The notes beneath the pieces are model-generated. The model saw only the letters and a program-made list of their open reading frames with translations, did no database searches and was not told the origin of the DNA. A program made the translations under genes and the position numbers. DNA of 64,000 nt, taken from NCBI RefSeq assembly GCF_004022215.1, contig NZ_SAUZ01000018.1:1-64000 (forward strand), read 5' to 3'. Of the stretch, positions 25,618 to 34,470 are shown piece by piece; positions within the stretch are counted from its first letter, which is position 1, and each line of letters opens with the position of its first letter. This DNA is from Paenirhodobacter populi. GTDB lineage: Bacteria; Pseudomonadota; Alphaproteobacteria; Rhodobacterales; Rhodobacteraceae.

Positions 25618-25689
25618 GTGTCAGCCTGTTACTGGGTTTGGCCGAGGCCTTAGTCGAATTCCCGGCCCGGCGCCAGTCCGAACCGCCCT

Positions 25690-26022
25690 TTAGTGCCGCG
25701 CCGTCGATGAAAACAGGTTGATGACGACGATTCCGGCGATAATGAGCCCGATCCCCGCCATGGCGGCGGCGTCGAGCTTCTGCCCGAAGAGCAGCCAGCC
25801 GGATCCCGCGATCAGCACCATTCCGATCCCGGACCAGAGCGCATAGGTCACGCCAAGGGGCAGGGTCTTCAGCACCAGCGCGAAGAACCAGAAGGCCCCC
25901 GCGAAGCCGAAGATCACGCCAAGCGTCGGCCAGAGCCGGGTGAACTGGCGGCTGGCCTGCAGGCAACTGGAACCGAAGGTCTCGAAGGCGACGGCGATCA
26001 GGAGGTAGAGATAGGCATGCAT
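25690..26022 (-). CDS. Small multidrug resistance (SMR) family transporter
   Basis: A 110-residue protein with four TM helices. Glu14 in the first helix ([15 protein letters not shown]) matches the essential proton/drug-binding Glu of EmrE, and [11 protein letters not shown] matches the third-helix signature. SMR pumps act as dual-topology dimers and export cations or guanidinium compounds by proton antiport. Substrate not predictable. It follows the YitT gene by 18 nt. Confidence 0.92.
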   Translation of the reverse strand: MHAYLYLLIAVAFETFGSSCLQASRQFTRLWPTLGVIFGFAGAFWFFALVLKTLPLGVTYALWSGIGMVLIAGSGWLLFGQKLDAAAMAGIGLIIAGIVVINLFSSTARH

Positions 26023-26040
26023 CCGGGCACCGCAAGAGGC

Positions 26041-26655
26041 TCAGGTGACGATATACCAGTCCCGACGATGATTGAAAGCGATGACGAGGTTCAGGATCAC
26101 CGCCCCCAGAAGCGACCAGATCACCTTGTCGAACGGCATCAGCCACAGCGCGACGGCGAACAGCACGAGGTCGTGGATGGTCTGTGTCCAGCCCGCCCTG
26201 AAGCCGAATTTGTCTTGCAGGATCAGCGCGATGATCGACACGCCGCCAAGGCTTCCGGAATGCCGGAAGAGGCCCAGCAGGCCAACCCCGGTCGACACCC
26301 CGAACAGCACCGCCGCCGCCGCGGGCTGGATCTGGTCGACATGCATCAGGGGCTTCAGCGCCTCGGCCATCAGCGAGACGAGCGTGACGGACAGCAGGCT
26401 CTTGATGCAGAACACCATGCCCCGGGCGCGCCAGGCGAAACCGTAAAAAGGCAGGTTGATGACGAAGAAGACGAGCCCGAAGCTCCATCCCGTCACATAG
26501 GAAATGATCAGCGACATTCCCGCCGTGCCGCCGGTGATCAGCCCCGCCGCGCGCAGTAGATGCAACCCCAGAGCCGATTGCACCGAGGCGATCAGGATCC
26601 CCTGCGCATCCTCGAAACGGGTGTAGTGTTTTCCGGGCTTAAGGTCAGCATCCAT
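26041..26655 (-). CDS. YitT family membrane protein (paralogue 1)
   Basis: A 204-residue protein with about five TM helices and the YitT/DUF161 features GLITGGTAG, FRHSGSLGGVSI and FGFRAGWTQ. Function unknown; family members are proposed transporters. It is closely related along its whole length to the next gene (26718-27347), including the shared ends EDAQG near the start and NLVIAFNHR near the end. This copy also forms an operon with the SMR gene. Confidence 0.9.
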   Translation of the reverse strand: MDADLKPGKHYTRFEDAQGILIASVQSALGLHLLRAAGLITGGTAGMSLIISYVTGWSFGLVFFVINLPFYGFAWRARGMVFCIKSLLSVTLVSLMAEALKPLMHVDQIQPAAAAVLFGVSTGVGLLGLFRHSGSLGGVSIIALILQDKFGFRAGWTQTIHDLVLFAVALWLMPFDKVIWSLLGAVILNLVIAFNHRRDWYIVT

Positions 26656-26717
26656 GACCTAGTAATGACCCTGTGGCAGGGGCAGGTCCATTGTATCTAT
26701 CGCATGGCAGCCATGCG

Positions 26718-27347
26718 TCATGAGATGTAGCGGTCCTTGCGGTGGTTGAAGGCGATCACGAGGTTCAGCACCAGCGCCCCGACCGCCGACCAGACGACCG
26801 GCTGCCAGGGCAGCAATGCGAAGGCGAGGCCGAAGACGCAGGCATCGAAGATCATCTGCGTCCAGCCGGCCTTGAAGCCGGTCCGGTCCTGCAGATACAG
26901 CCCCATGATGCCCACGCCGCCAAGGCTCGCCCCATGGCGGAATAGTGCCAGCAATGCCGCGCCGGAGATGAAGCCGTAAAAGACCGCGCCGACGAGCGGG
27001 TCGATCCGGCCGAACTGCACGAAATGCGGCAGCACCATCGACAGGCCCGACAGAAGCGCGACGGAAATGAAGGTCTTGAGGACGAAGGCCAGTCCCATCC
27101 GTTTGTATCCGAACCAGTAGAAGGGCAGGTTCAGCACGAAGAACACCGGCCCGAACTGCCAGCCGGAAACATAGGAGATGAGCACCGCAAGCCCGGCGAT
27201 CTGTCCGGTGATGAACCCCATATGGGTCAGCATCGCGATCCCGAAGGCGGCCATCGCCCCGCCGAAAAGCAGCCCCTGCGCATCTTCCAGCGGCGTGTGG
27301 TGATGGATGTGATCCGTTCCGGTGCCATCGGTTGCCATACTTTGCAT
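26718..27347 (-). CDS. YitT family membrane protein (paralogue 2)
   Basis: A 209-residue relative of the gene at 26041, with the same spacing of TM helices and motifs GFITGQIAG, FRHGASLGGVGI and TGFKAGWTQ. The N-terminus is His-rich (HIHHHTP), possibly able to bind metal. Start ATG 27347 follows GGAGAG; an upstream open frame to 28106 is antisense to icd and spurious. The two copies sit 62 nt apart, a tandem duplication with clear divergence. Confidence 0.88.
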   Translation of the reverse strand: MQSMATDGTGTDHIHHHTPLEDAQGLLFGGAMAAFGIAMLTHMGFITGQIAGLAVLISYVSGWQFGPVFFVLNLPFYWFGYKRMGLAFVLKTFISVALLSGLSMVLPHFVQFGRIDPLVGAVFYGFISGAALLALFRHGASLGGVGIMGLYLQDRTGFKAGWTQMIFDACVFGLAFALLPWQPVVWSAVGALVLNLVIAFNHRKDRYIS

Positions 27348-27430
27348 GATGCTCTCCGTTACGTCACTCCGCCGATTCCTCTCTAGCGGCGATGCGGGGA
27401 AAGAGAAAGGGCATCCCGCCTGTGGCAGCG

Positions 27431-27501
27431 GCGCAGGGGGCGCCGCCCCCTCTTTGCCTGCGGCAAATTCACCCCCGGGATATTTATGGAAGAATGAAGG
27501 C
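27431..27501 (+). repeat. Intergenic structured repeat, copy C
   Basis: Palindrome GGGGG-CGCCG-CCCCC, then stem-loop TTTGCC-TGC-GGCAAA, then core CCCCCGGGATATTTATGGAA (27472-27491) and GAATGAAGGC. It faces copy C' across about 50 bp. Confidence 0.85.
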
Positions 27502-27550
27502 GAGGAATGGTCTTTCGACCTTCCGGTCATCCCAAAAGACACCTGTCTCC

Positions 27551-27612
27551 CATCATCTTTCCATAAATATCCCGGGGGAGTCTCTGAAAGAGACGGGGGC
27601 AGCGCCCCCCCC
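27551..27612 (-). repeat. Intergenic structured repeat, copy C'
   Basis: On the minus strand: GGGGG-CGCTG-CCCCC, stem-loop GTCTCT-TTC-AGAGAC, core CCCCCGGGATATTTATGGAA (27578-27559), then AGATGATGGG. It lies after the icd terminator in the sense direction of icd. Confidence 0.85.
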
Positions 27613-27613
27613 A

Positions 27614-27646
27614 GCAACGAAAAGGGCCGGCGCGCGGCCGGCCCTT
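27614..27646 (-). terminator. Intrinsic terminator of icd
   Basis: Minus-strand stem AAGGGCCGG/CCGGCCCTT (27646-27622, 7-nt loop) followed by TTCGTTG, about 20 nt after the icd stop. Confidence 0.8.
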
Positions 27647-27664
27647 CAAGCGATTTCGTTCGGA

Positions 27665-28879
27665 TCAGCCCACGAGGGCCTTGTTCAGGTATTCGTCGAC
27701 CTTTTCGAGGTAGCCCATCGTGGTCAGCCACTTCTGGTCCGGACCGACGAGCAGGGCGAGGTCCTTGGTCATGTAGCCATCCTCGACCGCCTGCACGGTG
27801 ACCCGTTCCAGCGTTTCGGCGAATTTCAGCAGCGCCGCGTTGTCGTCCAGCTTGGCGCGATGCTTCAGGCCGCCGGTCCAGGCGAAGATCGACGCGATCG
27901 AGTTGGTCGAGGTCTCCTTGCCCTTCTGGTGTTCGCGGTAGTGGCGGGTCACGGTGCCGTGGGCGGCCTCGGCCTCGACCGTCTTGCCATCGGGCGTCAT
28001 CAGCACCGAGGTCATCAGACCCAGCGAGCCGAAGCCCTGCGCCACGGTATCCGACTGCACGTCGCCGTCGTAGTTCTTGCACGCCCAGACGTAGCCGCCC
28101 GACCATTTCAGCGACGAAGCCACCATGTCATCGATCAGGCGGTGCTCATAGGTGATGCCGAGCTTCTTGAACTGGTCTTCGAATTCCGCGGCATAGACCT
28201 CGGCGAAGATGTCCTTGAAGCGGCCGTCATAGGCCTTGAGGATGGTGTTCTTGGTCGACAGATAGACCGGCCATTTGCGCAGCAGGCCGTAGTTCAGCGA
28301 GGCGCGGGCGAAATCGCGGATCGAGTCGTCGAGGTTATACATCCCCATCGCCACGCCGGCGGCCGGCGCGTCGAACACGTCGTATTCCTGCACGGTGCCG
28401 TCTTCGCCGACGAATTTCATCGTGATCTTCCCCTTGCCGGGGAAGCGGAAGTCGGTGGCCTTGTACTGGTCGCCGAAGGCGTGACGGCCGACGACGATCG
28501 GGCGGGTCCAGTGCGGAACGAGGCGCGGCACGTTCTTGCAGATGATCGGTTCGCGGAAGATCACGCCGCCGAGGATGTTGCGGATCGTGCCGTTGGGCGA
28601 CTTCCACATCTTCTTCAGGCCGAATTCCTCGACGCGGGCCTCGTCGGGGGTGATGGTCGCGCATTTCACGCCGACGCCATATTGCTTGATCGCATTGGCG
28701 GCATCGATGGTGACCTGGTCGTTCGTCGCGTCGCGATGTTCGATGCCCAGATCGTAATATTTCAGATCGACGTCGAGATAGGGCAGGATCAGCTTCTTCT
28801 TGATGAAATCCCAGATGATCCGGGTCATCTCGTCGCCGTCGAGTTCGACGACGGGGTTGGCTACCTTGATCTTCGACAT
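27665..28879 (-). CDS. icd: NADP-dependent isocitrate dehydrogenase
   Basis: A 404-residue enzyme that oxidises isocitrate to 2-oxoglutarate and CO2, a TCA step. The start [19 protein letters not shown], the [13 protein letters not shown] segment (substrate-binding Ser/Asn/Arg) and [22 protein letters not shown] (metal and NADP binding) are of the homodimeric type II (eukaryote-like) IDH. Single gene with its own terminator. A 12-nt palindrome lies about 80 nt upstream of the start. Confidence 0.96.
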   Translation of the reverse strand: MSKIKVANPVVELDGDEMTRIIWDFIKKKLILPYLDVDLKYYDLGIEHRDATNDQVTIDAANAIKQYGVGVKCATITPDEARVEEFGLKKMWKSPNGTIRNILGGVIFREPIICKNVPRLVPHWTRPIVVGRHAFGDQYKATDFRFPGKGKITMKFVGEDGTVQEYDVFDAPAAGVAMGMYNLDDSIRDFARASLNYGLLRKWPVYLSTKNTILKAYDGRFKDIFAEVYAAEFEDQFKKLGITYEHRLIDDMVASSLKWSGGYVWACKNYDGDVQSDTVAQGFGSLGLMTSVLMTPDGKTVEAEAAHGTVTRHYREHQKGKETSTNSIASIFAWTGGLKHRAKLDDNAALLKFAETLERVTVQAVEDGYMTKDLALLVGPDQKWLTTMGYLEKVDEYLNKALVG

Positions 28880-28950
28880 GTGTCCCTCCGCTATGGTGAC
28901 TCTGTTGGCGTCTTAGCCCATCGGCGCGGGCCTGACTAGTGCTGTATGCC

Positions 28951-28962
28951 TTGGTATACTAA
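28951..28962. promoter_or_regulatory. Operator-like palindrome upstream of icd
   Basis: TTGGTATACTAA, one mismatch from the perfect dyad TTGGTATACCAA that many GntR-family regulators bind. A partial copy (TGTATGCC) lies 9 nt away on the icd side. It overlaps the 3' end of the HD-domain gene. The regulator is not known. Confidence 0.35.
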
Positions 28963-29621
28963 ATCGTCTTCGACTTTTCCGCGGCCTGCGCGGATGCCCG
29001 CCCGTGCGCCTGAAACCACGGCAGGACGGCCGCGCGGACGCGCGCCCAGACCCCCGGAAGACCGCGCGCCACCTTGGCGCCGACACGTTCGTCCAGCTGC
29101 GCGAGCGTCACATTGTAGTCGATCCACGATCCGCCGCCACCCGCATGGTTCAGCAGCACCGGCTGCACCCGGTCTAGGGATTTCGCATATTGGGCGGTGG
29201 GGGTCTCGTTCGCCTCGAACTCTCGCCATGTCGCGTGAAGATCCTCGGCCAGATCCCTGGGAAGAAGGCTGAAAATGCGATCGGCCGCGGCGGCCTCGGC
29301 GGCCTGCGTCGCGGCCGAGTCATGCGCCGTGCCGTTCTGCGAATGGATCGGCACGTCGCCCACGTCGATTTCCACGATGTCGTGCAGCAGCAACATCCGG
29401 ATCGCGCGGTTGACATCCACCCCCGGCACCGCCTGATCCGACAGCACCAGCGCGTAAAGCGCCAGCGTCCAGCTGTGCTCGGCCGAATTTTCCGGCCGGG
29501 ACAGATCGGCCAGCGGCGTCGCGCGATAGACCGATTTCAGCTTTTCGACCTCCACAAGGAAGCCCAGCTGCCGGTCGAGGCGATCCACCGACGGATGATC
29601 CGCGGGCCGATCCTGCGGCAC
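28959..29621 (-). CDS. HD domain hydrolase (YfbR/5'-deoxynucleotidase-like)
   Basis: A 220-residue HD-fold phosphohydrolase. The metal site is formed by His in AEHSWTLALYALV, the HD pair in LLLHDIVEIDVGDV and the Asp in KSLDRVQPVLLN. The pattern is that of YfbR/HDDC2-type 5'-deoxyribonucleotidases. The GTG start directly follows the TAG of the upstream alpha/beta hydrolase gene, so translation is coupled. Confidence 0.88.
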   Translation of the reverse strand: MPQDRPADHPSVDRLDRQLGFLVEVEKLKSVYRATPLADLSRPENSAEHSWTLALYALVLSDQAVPGVDVNRAIRMLLLHDIVEIDVGDVPIHSQNGTAHDSAATQAAEAAAADRIFSLLPRDLAEDLHATWREFEANETPTAQYAKSLDRVQPVLLNHAGGGGSWIDYNVTLAQLDERVGAKVARGLPGVWARVRAAVLPWFQAHGRASAQAAEKSKTI

Positions 29622-30281
29622 CTAGCGCGTCCCCTCGGTCAGGCGGCGGCGGACATAGGTCTGCACATGGTCGATCATCGGCTTCATATGCGCCTCATCG
29701 TCCTTGAAGAAGTGGTCGGCGCCCTCGATCTCCTCATGGGTGATGGTGATACCCTTCTGCTCGCGCAGCTTGGAAACCAGCGACTGGGTATCCTTCGGCG
29801 GCGCCACACGGTCGGCGGTGCCGTTGATGATCAGGCCCGACGAAGGGCAGGGCGCGAGGAAGCTGAAATCATACATGTTCGCCGGCGGCGCGACCGAGAT
29901 GAAGCCGGTGATTTCCGGCCGGCGCATCAGCAACTGCATGCCGATCCAGGCGCCGAAGGAAAAGCCCGCGACCCAGCAATGCTTGGAATTCGGGTTCATC
30001 GCCTGCAGATAGTCGAGCGCCGACGCCGCGTCCGACAGCTCGCCGATGCCTTCATCATATTCGCCCTGCGACCGGCCGACACCGCGGAAGTTGAACCGCA
30101 GCACTGTGAAGCCCATCTTGTGGAAGGCGTAGTGCAGATTGTAGACGACGCGGTTGTTCATCGTCCCGCCGAATTTCGGATCTGGATGGAGGATGATGGC
30201 GATGGGCGCGTCGGGAATGGGTTGGGGATGATAGCGGCCCTCGAGGCGACCTTCGGGACCGGGGAATATGACTTCGGGCAT
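29622..30281 (-). CDS. Alpha/beta hydrolase
   Basis: A 219-residue alpha/beta hydrolase with nucleophile Ser108 in GFSFG, acid Asp in GTADRVAPP and His in EGADHFF. It starts PEVIFPGPEGRLEGRYHP, a form common in alphaproteobacteria and close to the CocE/dienelactone-hydrolase side of the fold. Substrate unknown. Start ATG 30281 chosen; an upstream in-frame start at 30374 would add 31 unconserved residues. It begins an operon with the HD-domain gene. Confidence 0.88.
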   Translation of the reverse strand: MPEVIFPGPEGRLEGRYHPQPIPDAPIAIILHPDPKFGGTMNNRVVYNLHYAFHKMGFTVLRFNFRGVGRSQGEYDEGIGELSDAASALDYLQAMNPNSKHCWVAGFSFGAWIGMQLLMRRPEITGFISVAPPANMYDFSFLAPCPSSGLIINGTADRVAPPKDTQSLVSKLREQKGITITHEEIEGADHFFKDDEAHMKPMIDHVQTYVRRRLTEGTR

Positions 30282-30523
30282 ATGTTCTCGCCTGCTCAAC
30301 GCGTCTGCCCGGATGCGCCCCCGTGCGCCTTGACGCATCGGGAATTGCACCCTAGGACGAAACGGCCCCGGCACGATGCCGGGGTTCGGATGGTTCTGGA
30401 GTTAAGGGCCGAAGCGCGCGGCGTCAATGCTTGGACGGGGCATCGGCGGGGATTTCCCTCTGCCTGCATGCCGCGCAGGCGGGTATTCACATCAGGGTGC
30501 GTCCCTGCACGGGGGAGGACGGA
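30282..30523. other. Divergent control region between the hydrolase and iscR
   Basis: Carries the stem-loop CCCCGGCA-CGA-TGCCGGGG (30366-30384). No clear -35/-10 pair was found for either direction. It should hold the promoters of the iscR-suf operon and of the divergent hydrolase operon. Confidence 0.4.
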
Positions 30524-30982
30524 ATGAAGCTGTCGACGAAGGGCCGCTATGCGATGGTCGCGCTGGTCGATCTGGCGACCGTCGGGGCAGGTCAGATGAC
30601 CTCGCTTTCCGAAATCTCGAAGCGGCAGGACATTTCGCTGCCCTATCTGGAACAGCTTTTCGTGCGGCTGCGGCGGGCGGGGCTTGTCGCCTCGGTGCGC
30701 GGTCCGGGGGGCGGCTACCGGCTGGCGAAGGAACCGCGGGAGATCAAGATCTCGGACATTTTCGAGGCGGTCGATGAAACTGTGTCGGCGCTGCATGTGG
30801 GCGCAGGGGCGTCGGGCGGGATTTCGGGCAGCCGGGCGCAGTCGCTGACCAACCGGCTGTGGGAAAGCCTGTCGGCGCAGGTCTTCGTCTTCCTGCATCA
30901 GACGACGCTGGAAGATGTCGTGAAGAATGCGCTGAAGCCCTGTCCGGCGGTGCCATCCCTGTTTTCCGTGGTGGACGAATAG
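30524..30982 (+). CDS. iscR: Rrf2 family Fe-S regulator (IscR type) lacking the cluster cysteines
   Basis: A 152-residue winged-helix regulator starting MKLSTKGRYAMVALVDLA, with the recognition region LPYLEQLFVRLRRAGLV and VRGPGGGYRLA. In E. coli IscR three cysteines near residues 92-104 hold a 2Fe-2S cluster. Here that region (residues 88-110) has none; the only cysteine is Cys140, near the end. From memory, the Rhodobacter sphaeroides IscR is of this odd type and represses Fe-S genes. As first gene of the suf operon it most likely controls that operon and itself. Confidence 0.93.
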   Translation: MKLSTKGRYAMVALVDLATVGAGQMTSLSEISKRQDISLPYLEQLFVRLRRAGLVASVRGPGGGYRLAKEPREIKISDIFEAVDETVSALHVGAGASGGISGSRAQSLTNRLWESLSAQVFVFLHQTTLEDVVKNALKPCPAVPSLFSVVDE

Positions 30983-31018
30983 GCTTTGCGCTATCCCGCG
31001 GGCCATGCGGGGGTGACG

Positions 31019-32092
31019 ATGCAAAGACTTTATCTCGACTGGAATGCGACGGCGCCGATCCGGGCCGAGGCGCGCGCGGCGATGATCGCGGCGATGGATC
31101 TGGTGGGCAATCCGTCCTCGGTCCACAGCGAGGGGCGCGCGGCCAAGAGCCTGATGGAACGGGCGCGGGCGCAGATCGCCACGGCGATCGGGGCGGATGG
31201 TCAGGATATCGTCTTCACCTCCGGCGCGACCGAGGCGGCGGCACTGGCGCTGGAAGGCCGGGGCATCGTCTGTGCCGAGGTGGAACATGACGCGGTGAAG
31301 GCCTGGTGCGATCCGTTGCTGCCCGTCGATGGCTATGGGCGGGTGACAGTCGCCGATCCGGCGCAGGCGACGCTGCAACTGGCGAATTCCGAAACCGGAG
31401 TGATTCAGGATCTGCCCGAAGGGCTGTGGGCCAGCGATCTGACGCAGGCCTTCGGCAAGATCCCCGTGGCCTTCAACTGGCTTGGCGCGACGGCGGGGAT
31501 CGTTTCGGCGCACAAACTGGGCGGTCCTAAGGGAATCGGCGCGCTGATCCTGCGCCGGGGCACCGATCTTGCATCGCGACTGAAAGGCGGCGGGCAGGAG
31601 ATGGGCCGCCGCGCCGGAACTGAAAACCTCATCGGCATCGCCGGTTTCGCCGCCGCCGCCGAGGCCGCGGCCCGCGATCTGGCCAATGGCGTCTGGGATG
31701 AGGTGGCGGAAATTAGAGACATTCTAAAATCGGCACTGGAAGATTGCGGCGAGAAGCTCTATTTTCCGGGGTGGGAGTTACCGGAAGGTCAGGCAGGGAA
31801 CGCGGCGCCACCGCAGATCCTCCCCAACACGCTTTCGGTGATCAGCCCCGGATGGAAGGGCGAAACGCAGGTGATGCGGCTCGATCTTCTGGGTTTCGCG
31901 GTTTCCGCGGGATCCGCCTGTTCCTCGGGCAAGGTCCGCGCGAGCCATGTGCTCGGCGCGATGGGCTGGTCCGGGGAGGATGCCGCCTGCGCCTTGCGGG
32001 TGTCGATCGGGCCCGGGGTGAGCAGAGAAGATATCTTGCGCTTCGCCGACACATTCGTCGCGGCGCATCGGAAACACCGCATGCGGCGCTGA
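31019..32092 (+). CDS. Cysteine desulfurase (IscS/NifS-like)
   Basis: A 357-residue PLP enzyme of the group I desulfurases that takes sulfur from cysteine. The PLP Lys is Lys166 in SAHKLGGPKG and the persulfide Cys is Cys301 in GSACSSGK, on the flexible loop typical of group I (IscS) enzymes. It starts YLDWNATAPI. The SDLTQAFGK segment replaces the usual DAVQ. Such a second desulfurase between iscR and sufB is common in Rhodobacteraceae; SufS is encoded at the far end of the same operon. Start ATG 31019. Confidence 0.92.
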   Translation: MQRLYLDWNATAPIRAEARAAMIAAMDLVGNPSSVHSEGRAAKSLMERARAQIATAIGADGQDIVFTSGATEAAALALEGRGIVCAEVEHDAVKAWCDPLLPVDGYGRVTVADPAQATLQLANSETGVIQDLPEGLWASDLTQAFGKIPVAFNWLGATAGIVSAHKLGGPKGIGALILRRGTDLASRLKGGGQEMGRRAGTENLIGIAGFAAAAEAAARDLANGVWDEVAEIRDILKSALEDCGEKLYFPGWELPEGQAGNAAPPQILPNTLSVISPGWKGETQVMRLDLLGFAVSAGSACSSGKVRASHVLGAMGWSGEDAACALRVSIGPGVSREDILRFADTFVAAHRKHRMRR

Positions 32093-32104
32093 CCGCAAGG
32101 AGCG

Positions 32105-33613
32105 ATGGCATTGGAACAGCAAATCGAAGTCCGCGAAGGCGTGGATCGGGAAACGATCGAAACCGTCCAGAACATGGGCTCCTACAAATACGGGTGGGAG
32201 ACCGAGATCGAGATGGACTATGCCCCGAAGGGGCTTTCCGAAGACATCGTGCGCCTGATCTCGGCCAAGAACGACGAACCGGAATGGATGCTCGACTGGC
32301 GGCTGAAGGCCTACCGGCGCTGGATCACCATGACCCCGCCGACCTGGGCGCTGCTGGACATTCCGAAGATCGACTTTCAGGACATCTACTACTACGCCCG
32401 GCCGAAGAGCATGGAGACGCGGCCCACCTCGCTCGACGAGGTCGACCCGAAGCTGCTGGCGACCTATGAAAAGCTGGGCATTCCGCTGAAGGAACAGGCG
32501 CTGCTGGCCGGCGTCACGGCGCCCGAGGGCGAACGTCAGGTGGCGGTGGATGCGGTGTTCGATTCCGTTTCCGTCGGCACCACCTTCCGCGAAAAGCTGG
32601 CCGAGGCGGGGGTGATCTTCTGCTCGATCTCGGAAGCGATCCGCGAACATCCGGAGCTGGTGAAGAAATACCTCGGCTCGGTCGTGCCGCAGTCGGACAA
32701 TTTCTACGCGACGCTGAATTCGGCGGTCTTTTCGGACGGGTCCTTTGTCTACATCCCGCCGGGGGTGAAATGCCCGATGGAGCTGTCGACCTATTTCCGG
32801 ATCAATGCGGAAAACACCGGGCAATTCGAGCGCACGCTGATCATCGCCGACAAGGGCGCCTATGTCAGCTATCTCGAAGGCTGCACCGCGCCGAAGCGCG
32901 ACACCGCGCAGCTGCACGCGGCGGTGGTGGAAATCGTCATCGAGGAAGATTCCGAGGTGAAGTATTCGACCGTGCAAAACTGGTTCCCCGGCGACGAGGA
33001 CGGCAAGGGCGGCATCTACAACTTCGTCACCAAGCGCGCCGATTGCCGGGGCGACCGGGCGAAGGTGATGTGGACGCAGGTGGAAACCGGCTCGGCCATC
33101 ACCTGGAAATACCCGTCCTGCCTGCTGCGCGGAAACGACAGCCAGGGCGAGTTCTACTCGATCGCCATCGCCAACAACATGCAGCAGGCGGATACCGGCA
33201 CCAAGATGGTCCATCTTGGCAAGAACACCCGCTCGCGCATTGTTTCCAAAGGGATTTCGGCGGGCAGGGCGCAGAATACCTATCGCGGGCTGGTGTCGAT
33301 CCACCCGAAGGCCACCGACAGCCGCAACTATACGCAATGCGACAGCCTGCTGATCGGCGACAAATGCGGGGCGCATACCGTGCCCTATATCGAGGTGAAG
33401 AACAATTCGAGCCGCGTCGAGCACGAGGCGACGACCTCGAAGGTCGATGACGACCAGCTGTTCTATTGCCGCACCCGCGGGATGGACGAGGAAGAGGCGG
33501 TGGCGCTGGTCGTCAACGGCTTCTGCCGCGAGGTCCTGCAGGCGCTGCCGATGGAATTCGCCATGGAGGCGCAGAGCCTCGTCGCCATTTCGCTTGAAGG
33601 CTCGGTCGGCTGA
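32105..33613 (+). CDS. sufB: Fe-S cluster assembly scaffold SufB
   Basis: A 502-residue SufB, the core of the SufBCD scaffold on which clusters are built. It has the long beta-helix with [29 protein letters not shown] family segments such as [13 protein letters not shown] and EGCTAPKRD, and the C-terminal [15 protein letters not shown]. Cys in EGCTAP is the conserved position implicated in sulfur transfer. AAGGAG is just before ATG. It lies 12 nt after the desulfurase. Confidence 0.97.
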   Translation: MALEQQIEVREGVDRETIETVQNMGSYKYGWETEIEMDYAPKGLSEDIVRLISAKNDEPEWMLDWRLKAYRRWITMTPPTWALLDIPKIDFQDIYYYARPKSMETRPTSLDEVDPKLLATYEKLGIPLKEQALLAGVTAPEGERQVAVDAVFDSVSVGTTFREKLAEAGVIFCSISEAIREHPELVKKYLGSVVPQSDNFYATLNSAVFSDGSFVYIPPGVKCPMELSTYFRINAENTGQFERTLIIADKGAYVSYLEGCTAPKRDTAQLHAAVVEIVIEEDSEVKYSTVQNWFPGDEDGKGGIYNFVTKRADCRGDRAKVMWTQVETGSAITWKYPSCLLRGNDSQGEFYSIAIANNMQQADTGTKMVHLGKNTRSRIVSKGISAGRAQNTYRGLVSIHPKATDSRNYTQCDSLLIGDKCGAHTVPYIEVKNNSSRVEHEATTSKVDDDQLFYCRTRGMDEEEAVALVVNGFCREVLQALPMEFAMEAQSLVAISLEGSVG

Positions 33614-33699
33614 GCTTTTCCGATCCCGGCGCAGCCGCGCCGGGGCCGTTTCCAGACATTCCCGCGCGCCATGCCGCCGCGATCCGAAAGGACCGAAAT

Positions 33700-34470
33700 A
33701 TGCTTGAAATCAAAAACATGCACGTCAAACTTGAAGAAGAAGACAAGGCGATCCTGAAAGGGGTCGACCTGACCATCGGCTCGGGCGAGGTGCATGCGAT
33801 CATGGGGCCGAACGGCTCCGGCAAATCGACGCTGTCCTATGTGCTGTCCGGGCGCGACGGCTATGAGGTGACCGAGGGTTCGGCCGTTCTGGACGGTCAC
33901 GACCTGCTCGACATGGAGCCCGAGGAACGCGCGGCGGCCGGGCTGTTTCTGGCCTTCCAGTATCCGGTGGAAATTCCGGGCGTCGGCAACATGACCTTTC
34001 TGCGCACGGCGCTGAACGCGCAGCGCAAGGCGCGTGGGCAGGAAGAACTCTCGGCCGGTGATTTCCTTAAGGTCGTGCGCGCCAAGGCCAAGGCGCTGAA
34101 GATCGACGCGGACATGCTGAAGCGGCCGGTCAATGTCGGCTTCTCCGGCGGGGAAAAGAAGCGCAACGAAATCCTGCAGATGGCGATCCTCGAACCGCGG
34201 ATGTGCATTCTGGACGAGACGGATTCGGGTCTTGACGTCGATGCGATGCGGCTGGTGTCGGATGGCGTGAACGCGCTGCGCGACGCGAACCGCTCTTTCC
34301 TCGTCATCACGCACTATCAGCGGCTTCTGGATCATATCAAACCGGATGTGGTGCATATCATGGCCGATGGCCGGATCCTTGAAAGCGGCGGGCCGGAGCT
34401 TGCGCTGGTGGTCGAGAAGAACGGCTATGCCGACCTTCTGAAGAAGCATGGAATCGCGGAGGTCGCGTGA
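33700..34470 (+). CDS. sufC: Fe-S cluster assembly ATPase SufC
   Basis: A 256-residue ABC ATPase that drives the SufBCD scaffold. Walker A GPNGSGKST (residues 36-44), signature SGGEKKRNEI and Walker B CILDETDSGLD are present; the ETDSGLD form (instead of EPTSGLD) is typical of SufC. Its stop overlaps the sufD start by one base (TGATG). Confidence 0.97.
   Translation: MLEIKNMHVKLEEEDKAILKGVDLTIGSGEVHAIMGPNGSGKSTLSYVLSGRDGYEVTEGSAVLDGHDLLDMEPEERAAAGLFLAFQYPVEIPGVGNMTFLRTALNAQRKARGQEELSAGDFLKVVRAKAKALKIDADMLKRPVNVGFSGGEKKRNEILQMAILEPRMCILDETDSGLDVDAMRLVSDGVNALRDANRSFLVITHYQRLLDHIKPDVVHIMADGRILESGGPELALVVEKNGYADLLKKHGIAEVA

Noticed and set aside
23644-25653. A 669-codon frame on + over typA
   Set aside because: Antisense to an intact TypA with all GTPase motifs.
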